This document shows positions 45,307 to 53,723 of a stretch of DNA of 64,000 nucleotides, piece after piece. Under the pieces are notes generated by a model, which was not told the DNA's origin, ran no database searches, and was given only the letters and a program-made list of their open reading frames with translations. This DNA is from Massilia terrae (lineage in GTDB: Bacteria > Pseudomonadota > Gammaproteobacteria > Burkholderiales > Burkholderiaceae_D). Position numbers and translations under genes: made by a program. The stretch lies in NCBI RefSeq assembly GCF_024753145.1, contig NZ_JANUGU010000004.1, positions 62,001 to 126,000 of the forward strand, given 5' to 3'. Each line of letters starts with the position of its first letter. Position 1 is the first letter of the stretch.

Positions 45307-47469
45307 TCAGTGCGCCGGCTCAGGCGACGACACCGCCACCGACGTTGGCGGCACCGGCGCCGGTACCACCGTGCCTTGAGCATGCAGCGGCGCCGGCGCG
45401 TGCGCCACCTGCGGCGCCTTGATGGCAATCCAACCCGCCGCCGGCAGCAGCGGCACCAGCAGCAGCGCCACGATGTTGATGATCTTGATCAGCGGATTCA
45501 CCGCCGGGCCCGCCGTATCCTTGTACGGGTCGCCCACGGTATCGCCGGTCACCGCGGCCTTGTGCGAATCGGAACCCTTGCCGCCGAAGTTGCCATCTTC
45601 GATGTACTTCTTCGCATTATCCCAGGCCCCGCCGCCGGTCGTCATCGAGATCGCCACGAACAGCCCGGTGACGATGGTCCCCATCAGCATGCCGCCCAGC
45701 GCAGCCGGCCCCAGCAGCATGCCGACGGCGATCGGCACCACCACCGGCAGCAGCGACGGCAACACCATTTCCTTGATCGCGGAGGCGGTCAGCATGTCGA
45801 CCGCCTTGTCGTACTCCGGCTTGCCGGTGCCGGCCATGATGCCGACGATGTCGCGGAACTGGCGCCGCACCTCGATCACCACCGCACCAGCCGCGCGGCC
45901 CACGGCTTCCATCGCCAGCGCCCCGAACAGGTAGGGAATCAGGCCGCCGATGAACAGGCCCACGATCACCATCGGGTTGGCCAGTTCGAACACGATGGTC
46001 TTGCCCGAGGTTTCCAGCGCGTGCGTGTAGTCGGCGAACAGCACCAGCGCGGCCAGGCCGGCCGAACCGATCGCATAACCCTTGGTGACGGCCTTGGTGG
46101 TGTTGCCCACGGCATCGAGCGGGTCGGTGATCGCGCGCACCGATTCCGGCATGCCGCTCATCTCGGCGATGCCGCCGGCGTTGTCGGTGATCGGACCGTA
46201 GGCGTCGAGCGCGACGATGATGCCGGCCATCGACAGCATCGAGGTGGCGGCCACGGCGATGCCGTACAGCTCGCCCATCTGGTAGGCCACCAGGATCGCG
46301 GCGCACACCACCAGCACCGGATAGGCGGTGGACTTCATCGACACGCCCAGGCCGGCGATGATGTTGGTGCCGTGGCCGGTGGTCGATGCCTCGGCGATAT
46401 GGCGCACCGGCTTGAATTCGGTGCCGGTGTAGTACTCGGTGATATAGACCATCAGCCCGGTCAGCACGATGCCAACCACCGCGCAGCCCATCATGCGCAT
46501 GCGCATCGCCTCGTCGGTCCACAGCATCCAGGTGACGATCGCGAAGCCGATCAGCGACAGGCCGGCGGCCCACCACAGGCCGGTGTACAGGGCCGACATG
46601 ATCTTCTTGCCCGGCTTGGCCTTGACCAGCGAGCAGCCGACGATGGAACCGATGATCGACACCGCCCCCAGCAGCATCGGATACAGGATCGCCTCGTTCG
46701 AGGAACCGGTGACCATCAGCGCGCCCAGCAGCATGGTGGCGATCAGCGTGACCACATAGGTTTCGAACAGGTCGGCCGCCATGCCGGCGCAGTCGCCGAC
46801 GTTGTCGCCCACGTTGTCGGCGATCACGGCCGGGTTGCGCGGGTCGTCCTCGGGGATGCCGGCCTCGACTTTGCCGACCAGGTCGGCGCCGACGTCGGCG
46901 CCCTTGGTGAAGATGCCGCCGCCGAGGCGGGCGAAGATGGAGATGAGGGATGCGCCGAAGGCCAGGCCGATCAGCGGCTTGATCACTTCATGGGTCGACA
47001 GGCCGGAACCGACAGCCTGGCTGGTGAGCATCCAGTAGAACAGCGTGACGCCCAGGAGACCCAGGCCGACCACCAGCATGCCGGTGATGGCGCCGCCCTT
47101 GAACGCGACGTCGAGCGCTTCGTTCATGCCTTTCGACGCGGCCTGCGCGGTGCGCACATTGGCGCGCACCGACACGTTCATGCCGATGAAGCCGCAGGCG
47201 CCGGACAGCACGGCGCCGATCAGGAAGCCCAGTGCAGTCTGCCAGCCGAGCAGGAAGTAGATCGCCACCAGCAACACCACGCCGACGATGCCGATGGTGC
47301 GGTATTGCCGCGCCAGGTAGGCCGATGCGCCCTCCTGGATCGCATGCGCGATCTCCTGCATGCGCTGGTTGCCCGGCTCCTGGCGCAGGATCCACGCGCG
47401 CGACCACAGTCCATAGAGCACGGCGACCACGCCACAGGCTACCGCGAAACCTAATAGATTTGCTGCCAT
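45307..47469 (-). CDS. hppA: Membrane-bound proton-translocating pyrophosphatase, K+-independent type
   Basis: The 720-residue polytopic enzyme has about 16 helices and couples pyrophosphate hydrolysis to proton export. The active-site signature [20 protein letters not shown] is present, with two further Asp-rich loops ([12 protein letters not shown] and [12 protein letters not shown]). Lys459 in [16 protein letters not shown] marks the K+-independent class; K+-dependent enzymes have Ala there. The C-terminal 35 residues after about 685 are an Ala/Pro/His-rich extension ([15 protein letters not shown]) not needed for catalysis. The 187-nt gap to adk contains the adk terminator. Confidence 0.95.
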   Translation of the reverse strand: MAANLLGFAVACGVVAVLYGLWSRAWILRQEPGNQRMQEIAHAIQEGASAYLARQYRTIGIVGVVLLVAIYFLLGWQTALGFLIGAVLSGACGFIGMNVSVRANVRTAQAASKGMNEALDVAFKGGAITGMLVVGLGLLGVTLFYWMLTSQAVGSGLSTHEVIKPLIGLAFGASLISIFARLGGGIFTKGADVGADLVGKVEAGIPEDDPRNPAVIADNVGDNVGDCAGMAADLFETYVVTLIATMLLGALMVTGSSNEAILYPMLLGAVSIIGSIVGCSLVKAKPGKKIMSALYTGLWWAAGLSLIGFAIVTWMLWTDEAMRMRMMGCAVVGIVLTGLMVYITEYYTGTEFKPVRHIAEASTTGHGTNIIAGLGVSMKSTAYPVLVVCAAILVAYQMGELYGIAVAATSMLSMAGIIVALDAYGPITDNAGGIAEMSGMPESVRAITDPLDAVGNTTKAVTKGYAIGSAGLAALVLFADYTHALETSGKTIVFELANPMVIVGLFIGGLIPYLFGALAMEAVGRAAGAVVIEVRRQFRDIVGIMAGTGKPEYDKAVDMLTASAIKEMVLPSLLPVVVPIAVGMLLGPAALGGMLMGTIVTGLFVAISMTTGGGAWDNAKKYIEDGNFGGKGSDSHKAAVTGDTVGDPYKDTAGPAVNPLIKIINIVALLLVPLLPAAGWIAIKAPQVAHAPAPLHAQGTVVPAPVPPTSVAVSSPEPAH

Positions 47470-47621
47470 TTCGTCCCCTTAGTTCTTTAATCAAGTAACA
47501 CAACAACACACTTCGAAAGACCGCGTCCTCTTTCAGGATCTGGGCGGCCAACCTAACTGCGCACTGCAACACTTTGATATCGAAAACTGGTGCGACGGAT
47601 GGCGTGGGCGTCATCCGGGGC

Positions 47622-47647
47622 AAAAAAAAGCGGACACGCGGTCCGCT
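47622..47647 (-). terminator. Rho-independent terminator after adk
   Basis: A 7-bp stem (AGCGGAC / GTCCGCT) with a 5-nt loop is followed, on the minus strand, by eight U residues (A-run at 47622-47629). Confidence 0.85.
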
Positions 47648-47656
47648 GTTTGCCTC

Positions 47657-48322
<666 letters not shown>

Positions 48323-48482
48323 CTAAAACGGATTTGAAAAATTGTTATCGTGTCGCCAAACGAGCGTGATGCATATCTGACTAGAGTTGATAGCGAAACT
48401 TACCACAAAAGTCAACCACTGAGCACTAGACCACAGCCCGGACTTTATCTCCTTGACCTGTCACAGGCCTGACTGGACGGGC

Positions 48483-49235
48483 TCAGCTCGCAAAAAACCC
48501 GCGTACCCTGGCGAGGTCTTCCGGCGTATCGACCCCGGCCGGCGGCGCGCTGGCGGTGACGTGCACTGCGATCGCATGGCCGTGCCACAGCACACGCAGC
48601 TGCTCCAGCGCTTCCACCTGCTCCAACGGCGAGGCGTCCAGCTTTGGGTAGGACTGCAGGAAATCGTTGCGGTAGGCATACAGGCCAATATGGCGCAGCG
48701 GCGCGTACCCGGCCGGCAAATGGTCACGCGATTGAGCGAAGCCGTCGCGGTGCCAGGGGATCGTCGCGCGCGAAAAGTACAGCGCGCGGCCATTCTTATC
48801 CAGCACGACCTTGACCACGTTGGGATTGAACACGTCGGCGGCGTCGGCGATCGGGTGCGCGCAAGTCGCCATCGGCACCTCGGCCGAGATGCGCGCGGCG
48901 CAGGCCGACAGCAGCGCCGGGTCGATCAGGGGTTCGTCGCCCTGCAGGTTGACCACCACGGCATCCGGCGCCAGGCCGATCTTCAGCGCGACTTCGGCGA
49001 TGCGGTCGCTGCCGGACTGGTGGTCGGCACGCGTCATGCAGGCTTCGATGCCGTGTGCCGCGCAGGCGGCGGCGATGTCGGCGTGGTCGGTGGCGACGAT
49101 GATGCGGGCCGCGCCGGATTCACGCGCGCGCTCGGCCACGCGCACGATCATCGGCTTGCCGCCGAGGTCCGCCAGCGGCTTGTTCGGCAGCCGGGTCGAG
49201 GCCAGGCGGGCCGGGATGATGACGGTAAAACTCAT
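48483..49235 (-). CDS. kdsB: 3-deoxy-manno-octulosonate cytidylyltransferase
   Basis: The 250-residue enzyme activates Kdo as CMP-Kdo for lipopolysaccharide inner-core synthesis. It has the CMP-sugar synthetase start [19 protein letters not shown], the NLQGDEPLI motif and [12 protein letters not shown]. It overlaps the Trm112-like gene by 4 nt (ATGA) and lies in the lpxK-trm112-kdsB order, so both enzymes of lipid A/Kdo synthesis are expressed together. Confidence 0.97.
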   Translation of the reverse strand: MSFTVIIPARLASTRLPNKPLADLGGKPMIVRVAERARESGAARIIVATDHADIAAACAAHGIEACMTRADHQSGSDRIAEVALKIGLAPDAVVVNLQGDEPLIDPALLSACAARISAEVPMATCAHPIADAADVFNPNVVKVVLDKNGRALYFSRATIPWHRDGFAQSRDHLPAGYAPLRHIGLYAYRNDFLQSYPKLDASPLEQVEALEQLRVLWHGHAIAVHVTASAPPAGVDTPEDLARVRGFFAS

Positions 49236-49402
49236 TGCGCCTCGATCCGGCGCGCCTGGTCAGCCCACATGATGGGGATGCCGTCGCGGATCGGGTAGGC
49301 CAGGCGGTCCGGCTTGCAGATCAGTTCCTGCGCTTTCTTGTCGTATTCGAGCGGTCCCTTGCACAGCGGGCAAACCAGGATATCAAGCAGTCGGGCATCC
49401 AC
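49232..49402 (-). CDS. Trm112-family small zinc-ribbon-like protein
   Basis: This 56-residue protein is of the YcaR/Trm112 type ([15 protein letters not shown], then [16 protein letters not shown]), with CPLC and a third cysteine. It lies between lpxK and kdsB, as in many proteobacteria. The GTG at 49402 has GGAG at a 7-nt distance and starts exactly as family members do (DARLLDIL). The ATG at 49417 would add five residues. It overlaps the lpxK stop by 20 nt. Confidence 0.88.
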   Translation of the reverse strand: MDARLLDILVCPLCKGPLEYDKKAQELICKPDRLAYPIRDGIPIMWADQARRIEAQ

Positions 49403-50405
49403 GACATTTCTCCACAATGAGTTCGGCCAGCGGCCCGTCGATGCTGGCCGCGACCGGCACGACCCACAGGCGCGGATCGTGCTTCAGGTTTTCAAGTTGC
49501 CCACATTTTACTGCATCCTTCTCCGTGATCAGGATGACTTCGGCGTCCAGTCCGTCGAATGGCGCGTCGAGGAAGTCGTGATGGTCGGGCAGCGGCAGCT
49601 CCTCGAACGCCAGGCCGGCGGCGCGCAGCATCGCGAAGAAGCGGCCCGGGTTGCCGATCCCGGCGGCGGCGACCATGCGCTTGCCGGCCAGTTCGGCGAG
49701 CTGGACTTTTTCCGTGGGCGCGGCCAGGCGCTCGGCGACCCCGCCAAGCAGGCGCATGCGATGGGGCTGGCCGCCGACCGCCTTGGCCAGCGCCGGGCCG
49801 ATCTCGGGCGCGTTGACGACGGTGAAGTCGCGCCGGCGCGATGGCGGCTCGCGCAGCGGGCCGGCCGGCAGCAGCCAGCCGTTGCCGACGCCGCGGCCGT
49901 CGAACAGGATGATCTCGATGTCGCGCGCCAGGGCATAGTGCTGCAGGCCGTCGTCGGCGACCAGCACGTCGACTTGCGGATGGGCGGCCAGCAGCGCCCT
50001 GCCCGCTTCCGCCCGCTTGCGGCCCACGACCACCGGACAGTTGGCGCGGCGGGCGATCAGCAGCGGTTCGTCGCCAACCTCGGCGGGAGAGGATGTATCG
50101 GTGACTTCACGCGGCGCGTCGCCGCTGCTGCCGTGCCCGCGCGAGACCACGCCCGGTGTGTAGCCGGCCGCGCGCAGGGCTTCGACCAGCCAGATGGTGA
50201 GCGGCGTCTTGCCGGTGCCGCCGATGAAGATGTTGCCGACGACGATGACGGGGACCGGCAGCTTTTCAGCCTTGAGGATGGCTGTGCGGTAGAGGCCGGC
50301 ACGGAGTGCGGCGAGCGCGCGGAACAGCAACGAGACAGGCCAGAGGGCACAGGCCAGCGGGCCGCGCTTCAGCCAGGCTCGCGTCAGTGTCGTCTCAAGC
50401 CCCAC
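49383..50405 (-). CDS. lpxK: Tetraacyldisaccharide 4'-kinase
   Basis: The 340-residue lipid A kinase has an N-terminal membrane-associated helix ([20 protein letters not shown]), the P-loop [14 protein letters not shown], the conserved [20 protein letters not shown] and [10 protein letters not shown], and ITEKDAVKC. It phosphorylates the lipid A precursor at 4'. The start is uncertain. The GTG at 50405 gives the normal length, while the longer ATG frame would run through a REP doublet (50409-50514), so the short form is preferred. No strong ribosome site is visible; GGGAA is the best. Confidence 0.9.
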   Translation of the reverse strand: MGLETTLTRAWLKRGPLACALWPVSLLFRALAALRAGLYRTAILKAEKLPVPVIVVGNIFIGGTGKTPLTIWLVEALRAAGYTPGVVSRGHGSSGDAPREVTDTSSPAEVGDEPLLIARRANCPVVVGRKRAEAGRALLAAHPQVDVLVADDGLQHYALARDIEIILFDGRGVGNGWLLPAGPLREPPSRRRDFTVVNAPEIGPALAKAVGGQPHRMRLLGGVAERLAAPTEKVQLAELAGKRMVAAAGIGNPGRFFAMLRAAGLAFEELPLPDHHDFLDAPFDGLDAEVILITEKDAVKCGQLENLKHDPRLWVVPVAASIDGPLAELIVEKCRGCPTA

Positions 50406-50408
50406 GAA

Positions 50409-50514
50409 GGTCGTTCCCGTGGAGGCGGGAACTCCATTTTGCGTGAGCAGACGGTACTGCAAACATGGCAGGTGTGCGTAAGAAATGGGGTTCCCGCCTG
50501 CGCGGGAACGACGA
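50409..50514. repeat. REP doublet (REPIN-like) between exbD and lpxK
   Basis: Two copies of GTCGTTCCCGxGxAGGCGGGAACxCC lie in opposite orientation, at about 50410-50435 and 50488-50514, differing at three positions of 26. Each is itself a GTTCCCGC...GCGGGAAC palindrome. The spacer is about 52 nt. Short palindromic REP sequences in inverted pairs are mobilised by RAYT transposases elsewhere in the genome; none lies here. Confidence 0.8.
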
Positions 50515-50546
50515 TCTCATCAATGGACGCGGAAGGAGTCCCACGC

Positions 50547-51002
50547 TTACTGCTTGCCACCCGTCTGCGCCGCAAACGTCAGCTTGTCGTAGCCCGCGAT
50601 GCGCGCCGCTTCCAGCACGTTGATCACCATCTGGTGCATCGCGAACTGGTCGGCATTGACGATCACGACCGGGCTCTGCGCCGGCTGGGCCAGCGGCTGG
50701 CCATCCGGGCCGGTGCGCGCCGCATTCTTCAGGTCCTCCGCCAGCCCCTGCACGCTGTGGAAGGAAACCGGCTGCCCGTTGACCGTGTAGTTACCCTTCG
50801 CGTCCACCGTGACATTGATCTCAAGCGGCTTCTCGATCGCCTTCTCGGCGTCCGCCGTCGGCAAGGTGATCTGCAGCTCGGTGAACTTGCTGAACGTCGT
50901 ACTGACCATCAGGAAGATCAGCACCACCAGCAGCACGTCGATGAAGGGGATCAGGTTGATCTCCGGATCTTCGCGCTTGCGGCCACGGCGGAAGTCCATC
51001 AT
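50547..51002 (-). CDS. exbD: ExbD/TolR-family biopolymer transport protein
   Basis: The 151-residue protein has one N-terminal transmembrane helix carrying the proton-path aspartate (INLIPFIDVLLVVLIFLMVS, Asp near residue 22) and a periplasmic domain. With ExbB it forms the proton-driven motor for TonB or a Tol-like system. Two adjacent ATGs overlap the exbB stop. It is placed as in Burkholderiales lipid A loci, so it may serve envelope maintenance as well as iron or B12 uptake. Confidence 0.92.
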   Translation of the reverse strand: MMDFRRGRKREDPEINLIPFIDVLLVVLIFLMVSTTFSKFTELQITLPTADAEKAIEKPLEINVTVDAKGNYTVNGQPVSFHSVQGLAEDLKNAARTGPDGQPLAQPAQSPVVIVNADQFAMHQMVINVLEAARIAGYDKLTFAAQTGGKQ

Positions 51003-51607
51003 TTGCGGGCACCGTGCACGACATCGACGAACTTCACGGCCTGCAATTCCATGTCGATGATGAAGCTGTCGACCAGCGCGCGGAAGTGGCGGTAGAACAC
51101 CAGCGCCGGCATCGCGATCGCCAGGCCGAAACCGGTGTTGTACAGCGCGACCGAGATGCCGTGCGCCAGCTGGCCCGGATTGGTGCTGCCGACCGCGTTC
51201 TGCGCGCCGAACAGCTCGATCATGCCGACCACCGTGCCGAACAGGCCCAGCAGCGGCGCCAGCGAGGCGATGGTGCCCAGCGTGGTCAGGAAACGTTCCA
51301 GCGTGTGCGCCACGCCGCGGCCGGCTTCCTCGATCGATTCCTTCATCACGTCGCGTGGCGCGTCGATATTGCGCAGCGCCGCGGCCAGGACGCCACCGAG
51401 CGGCGAGTTCTGCTCCAGGCGCTGCACGACTTCGGTCGTCACTTTGCCGTTGTGATACACGCGGATGACTTCGTCCAGCAGCGCGCGCGGCAGGATCTTG
51501 TCGCGGCGGAGGTAGATCAGGCGTTCAATGATGAGGGCAAGGGCGACGATGGAAGCAATCAACAGGAGCCAGATGGGCCAGCCTGCGGCTTGGAGAATGG
51601 AGAGCAA
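50999..51607 (-). CDS. exbB: ExbB/TolQ-family proton channel protein
   Basis: The 202-residue inner-membrane protein has three transmembrane segments: about 10-28, then 110-130 (LASLAPLLGLFGTVVGMIELF-like), and 155-175. It carries the family pore residues in TLGTIASLAPLLGLFGTVVGM. It is the first gene of the exbB-exbD-lpxK-trm112-kdsB run, and the 975-nt array upstream lies in its promoter-side region. Confidence 0.92.
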   Translation of the reverse strand: MLSILQAAGWPIWLLLIASIVALALIIERLIYLRRDKILPRALLDEVIRVYHNGKVTTEVVQRLEQNSPLGGVLAAALRNIDAPRDVMKESIEEAGRGVAHTLERFLTTLGTIASLAPLLGLFGTVVGMIELFGAQNAVGSTNPGQLAHGISVALYNTGFGLAIAMPALVFYRHFRALVDSFIIDMELQAVKFVDVVHGARK

Positions 51608-51634
51608 AACGGACTCCTGAACGAAGAAAAATCA

Positions 51635-51739
51635 ATGCGGCAATGTAACGTGTTGCCCGCGCGCGGGCAAGACCAGTTCTGCACATCTTTTGTGGATAAA
51701 ACTGTGTGCAATAGCGTTGCCATGCGCCAAGCATATTGA
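51635..51739 (+). CDS. Array unit 1: small ORF, 34 residues
   Basis: ATG 51635 opens a 34-codon frame ending TCTTTTGTGGATAAA... and stopping at TGA 51737. The predicted product ends CTSFVDKTVCNSVAMRQAY. It shares the T-x-F-V-D-K-x-V core with units 2-6. No strong ribosome site is visible (GAAGAAAAA only). It may be a real small protein or a by-product of a conserved DNA/RNA element. Confidence 0.4.
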   Translation: MRQCNVLPARGQDQFCTSFVDKTVCNSVAMRQAY

Positions 51740-51759
51740 TTTTAAAGGGGAAAATATTC

Positions 51760-51915
51760 TTGCGCAAAAACAAGGCATGGGCGCACAAGAGTGAAAATCA
51801 TTGCGTCAAAGATTGCGCAGGCCGCCCCACCGCGCCGGCGGCTACTGCCGAGTTGCAAACAAAATCTGTGGATAAAATTGTTGGCAAGCGGTCGCGCACG
51901 GTTCCATCCCTTTGA
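51760..51915 (+). CDS. Array unit 2: small ORF, 51 residues, best ribosome site
   Basis: TTG 51760 follows an AAGGGGAAAA site by 9-10 nt and opens a 51-codon frame that stops at TGA 51913. The product begins MRKNKAWAHKSENHC and carries TKSVDKIVGKRS near the end. This is the only unit with both an intact frame and a credible Shine-Dalgarno, and it carries two cysteines. No family is recognised. Confidence 0.45.
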   Translation: MRKNKAWAHKSENHCVKDCAGRPTAPAATAELQTKSVDKIVGKRSRTVPSL

Positions 51916-51976
51916 TTTCTATTAACTTTTCCCACGAGCACAAAAATATGGCAGGATTTTTCGATCCCGCCGGCGC

Positions 51977-52054
51977 ATGACTTATTCCCCGTTTCTCACA
52001 AATTTTGTGGAAAACAATGTGAGCAAGGGCGCCGGATGCGCGCTATCTCGTTGA
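51977..52054 (+). CDS. Array unit 3: small ORF, 25 residues
   Basis: ATG 51977 opens 25 codons to TGA 52052, giving MTYSPFLTNFVENNVSKGAG and ending GCALSR. The hairpin (51995-52000 paired with 52018-52023, CTCACA/TGTGAG) is perfect here. No ribosome site precedes the ATG, so translation is doubtful for this copy. Confidence 0.35.
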   Translation: MTYSPFLTNFVENNVSKGAGCALSR

Positions 52055-52058
52055 TTTC

Positions 52059-52181
52059 ATGCAGGAAAGAAGCGTCGCCCAATTTTTAAGCAGCCCAGGC
52101 ATGAAGGCTCGCGCGCATTTCCTCACATTTTTTGTGGACAAAATTGTTAGCAAGGCCGTCAACAGCGTGCAAAGTCATTGA
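52059..52181 (+). CDS. Array unit 4: small ORF, 40 residues
   Basis: ATG 52059 starts two bases behind the unit-3 TGATT and opens 40 codons to TGA 52179, giving MQERSVAQFLSSPGMKARAH and then FLTFFVDKIVSKAV. A second in-frame ATG lies at residue 15. The core FVDKIVSK is the array consensus. No Shine-Dalgarno is seen at the first ATG. Confidence 0.4.
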   Translation: MQERSVAQFLSSPGMKARAHFLTFFVDKIVSKAVNSVQSH

Positions 52182-52373
52182 TTCCCAAAGGAAAAGTTTC
52201 CTCGCCTAAAAAGTAATCAAAGCCATGATATCCACATGGCGGGGCTGGGGTAGCCCTTCCCGCGAGGTTTTTTCTCCTCCGTTCAAGACGCCCGATGGGA
52301 TAAACCTCCGCTTTGCACACAAACTGTGGAAAAGGATGTGAGCAAGGATGAAGTTCGAGGGACAAGCCTTTGA
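52182..52373 (+). pseudogene. Array unit 5: frame interrupted by a TAG
   Basis: The unit has an AAAGGAAAAG site near its start and keeps the core (CTQTVEKDVSKDEV) and the TGA at 52371. The frame leading into it is broken by an in-frame TAG at 52251, and no ATG follows. If the units encode proteins, this copy is decayed; if they act as DNA or RNA, the TAG is irrelevant. Confidence 0.35.
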
Positions 52374-52514
52374 TTCTTAAGGAAAACAACCGGTCAGCTC
52401 AAAAAATGCGCAGCTGCAGGCCCGGCCTCGTCGGCACGGTCGCCGTCCCGCTTTTACACATCTTTTGTGGAAAAGATTGTTAGCAACAGACGATGCATAT
52501 GAGCAAGTGCTTGA
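52374..52514 (+). pseudogene. Array unit 6: no start codon, early stop before the conserved TGA
   Basis: The frame is open from unit 5's TGA but has no ATG, GTG or TTG ahead of the core (FYTSFVEKIVSNRRCI). A TGA at 52500 precedes the conserved TGA at 52512, which stays in frame. The inner hairpin ATCTTTT-GTGG-AAAAGAT is perfect in this copy. It is decayed as a gene, but its structure is intact. Confidence 0.35.
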
Positions 52515-52525
52515 TTTCAAAAAAC

Positions 52526-52560
52526 ATTCGCGGACTGCCCTGTTTTTAGGCAGGCAGTCC
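52526..52560 (-). terminator. Likely terminator after pirin
   Basis: A hairpin of GGACTGCC paired with GGCAGTCC, plus two inner pairs, lies just behind the pirin stop. On the minus strand it is followed within a few bases by a run of six U. The spacing from stem to U-run is slightly long, so strength is uncertain. Confidence 0.5.
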
Positions 52561-52582
52561 GGCTTGTGCACAACCGGCCCGC

Positions 52583-53494
52583 TCAGGGATAGCGCACCGG
52601 TTTGCCGAGGGTTTCCGGCAGGGGGATGAACTCGGTTTCGCCCGGCACAGAAGGGAAAGCCTGCTTTCGCCAATCCTCGCGCGCCTGCTCGATGCGGTCC
52701 GCCGAGCTGGACACGAAATTCCAGGAAAGGAAACGCGGCCCGTCCATCGGCTCGCCGCCCAGCAGCATCAGGCGCGCCGGGGTCGCGCCGCGCGCGGCCA
52801 GGGTCACGCTCGTCTTGGGCTTGAGCACCAGCAGCTGGCCGCCCGCGAAGATGCCGTCGCGGCCAAGATCAAGCTCGCCGTCGACCACGTAGATGGCCTG
52901 CTCGCTGTACTGCGCCGGCATGTCGATGCGCGCGCCGGGCTGCAGCACCAGGTCGACGTAGAACATCTCGGACAGGGTCGGCACCGGCGAACGCTGGCCG
53001 AAGAAGCTGCCGGCAATGATGCGCGCCCGCGCGCCGTCGCCCTCGAGTTCGGGCAAGGCGTCCGCGCCGACATGGACAAAGGACGGCGCGGTCTCCTCAT
53101 GTGCCTGCGGCAAGGCCACCCAGCACTGCAAGCCCGCCAGCGACGAGCCGCCCGCGCGCTGTTCCTGCGCCGTGCGCTCCGAGTGCACGATGCCGCTGCC
53201 GGCCGTCATCCAGTTGACCTCGCCCGGACGGATGGCCTGCACGCTGCCGACGCTGTCGCGGTGCATGATTTCGCCATCGAACAAATAGGTGACGGTGGCC
53301 AGGTTGATGTGCGGATGTGGCCGCACATCAAGTCCGCGCCCCGGCTCGAACACGTGCGGCCCCATCTGGTCGAGGAAGACGAAGGGCCCGACCATGCGCT
53401 TGTTCCGGCTCGGCAAGGCACGCCGCACCTTGAAGTCGTCACCAAGCTCATGCACCGGCGGCACCACCACCACTTCCAGTGAACTGTTGTCCAT
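52583..53494 (-). CDS. Pirin-family protein
   Basis: This 303-residue bicupin has the pirin metal ligands His60, His62 ([15 protein letters not shown]), His104 and Glu106 (GSGIVHSE). The C-terminal cupin has the [10 protein letters not shown] region. Pirins may act as quercetinase-like oxygenases or as redox-linked cofactors; the native substrate of this one is unknown. The gene is divergent from the TIGR03118 gene across 229 nt with no evident features beyond its promoter space. Confidence 0.93.
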   Translation of the reverse strand: MDNSSLEVVVVPPVHELGDDFKVRRALPSRNKRMVGPFVFLDQMGPHVFEPGRGLDVRPHPHINLATVTYLFDGEIMHRDSVGSVQAIRPGEVNWMTAGSGIVHSERTAQEQRAGGSSLAGLQCWVALPQAHEETAPSFVHVGADALPELEGDGARARIIAGSFFGQRSPVPTLSEMFYVDLVLQPGARIDMPAQYSEQAIYVVDGELDLGRDGIFAGGQLLVLKPKTSVTLAARGATPARLMLLGGEPMDGPRFLSWNFVSSSADRIEQAREDWRKQAFPSVPGETEFIPLPETLGKPVRYP

Positions 53495-53723
53495 TTGTCG
53501 TCCCTTTCAATCTCGTAATGTGTGCTCATTGCGCCGCACAAAGCGACGAGTATGATGATGCCACGACCACGCCCAAACGTGAGCAACGCGACAGCGCGGC
53601 CGAGCAGTGAACTCCCGATGAGCACAAAAGTGCCGGGTCGCTGTTTGGCGAACCTCAAGCACTCTGTTGGCACCCCTGCGCATCATCGGACCCACGTCGA
53701 CGATATGCGAATAGGAGCTAACA

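Larger units (their letters stand above)
51625..52580. repeat. Six-copy diverged repeat array filling the 975-nt gap
   Basis: No conventional gene lies between exbB and pirin. The gap is made of six homologous units of 127-192 nt, each with three landmarks: a purine-rich AAGGAAAA-like segment, a core GTGGA inside an ACA...TGT hairpin, and TGATT. The cores start at GTG 51692, 51868, 52007, 52134, 52326 and 52467. In each case a TGA follows exactly 45 nt later (51737, 51913, 52052, 52179, 52371, 52512). Core hairpins have a GTGG loop between T- and A-runs, with outer arms pairing 3 to 6 of 6. The spacing between units is not constant, so this is not a CRISPR. Confidence 0.85.

Noticed and set aside
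45307..47454. Plus-strand 740-codon frame opposite hppA
   Set aside because: Antisense to a conserved 16-helix pump, with typical His/Arg/Asp-rich shadow composition.
51680..52487. Chromosomal origin of replication
   Set aside because: There are DnaA-box-like sites, but no dnaA, dnaN, rpmH or gyrB context and no AT-rich unwinding element; a titration site remains possible.
51625..52580. CRISPR array
   Set aside because: Repeats are long, diverged and irregularly spaced, and spacers are not uniform; no cas genes lie nearby.
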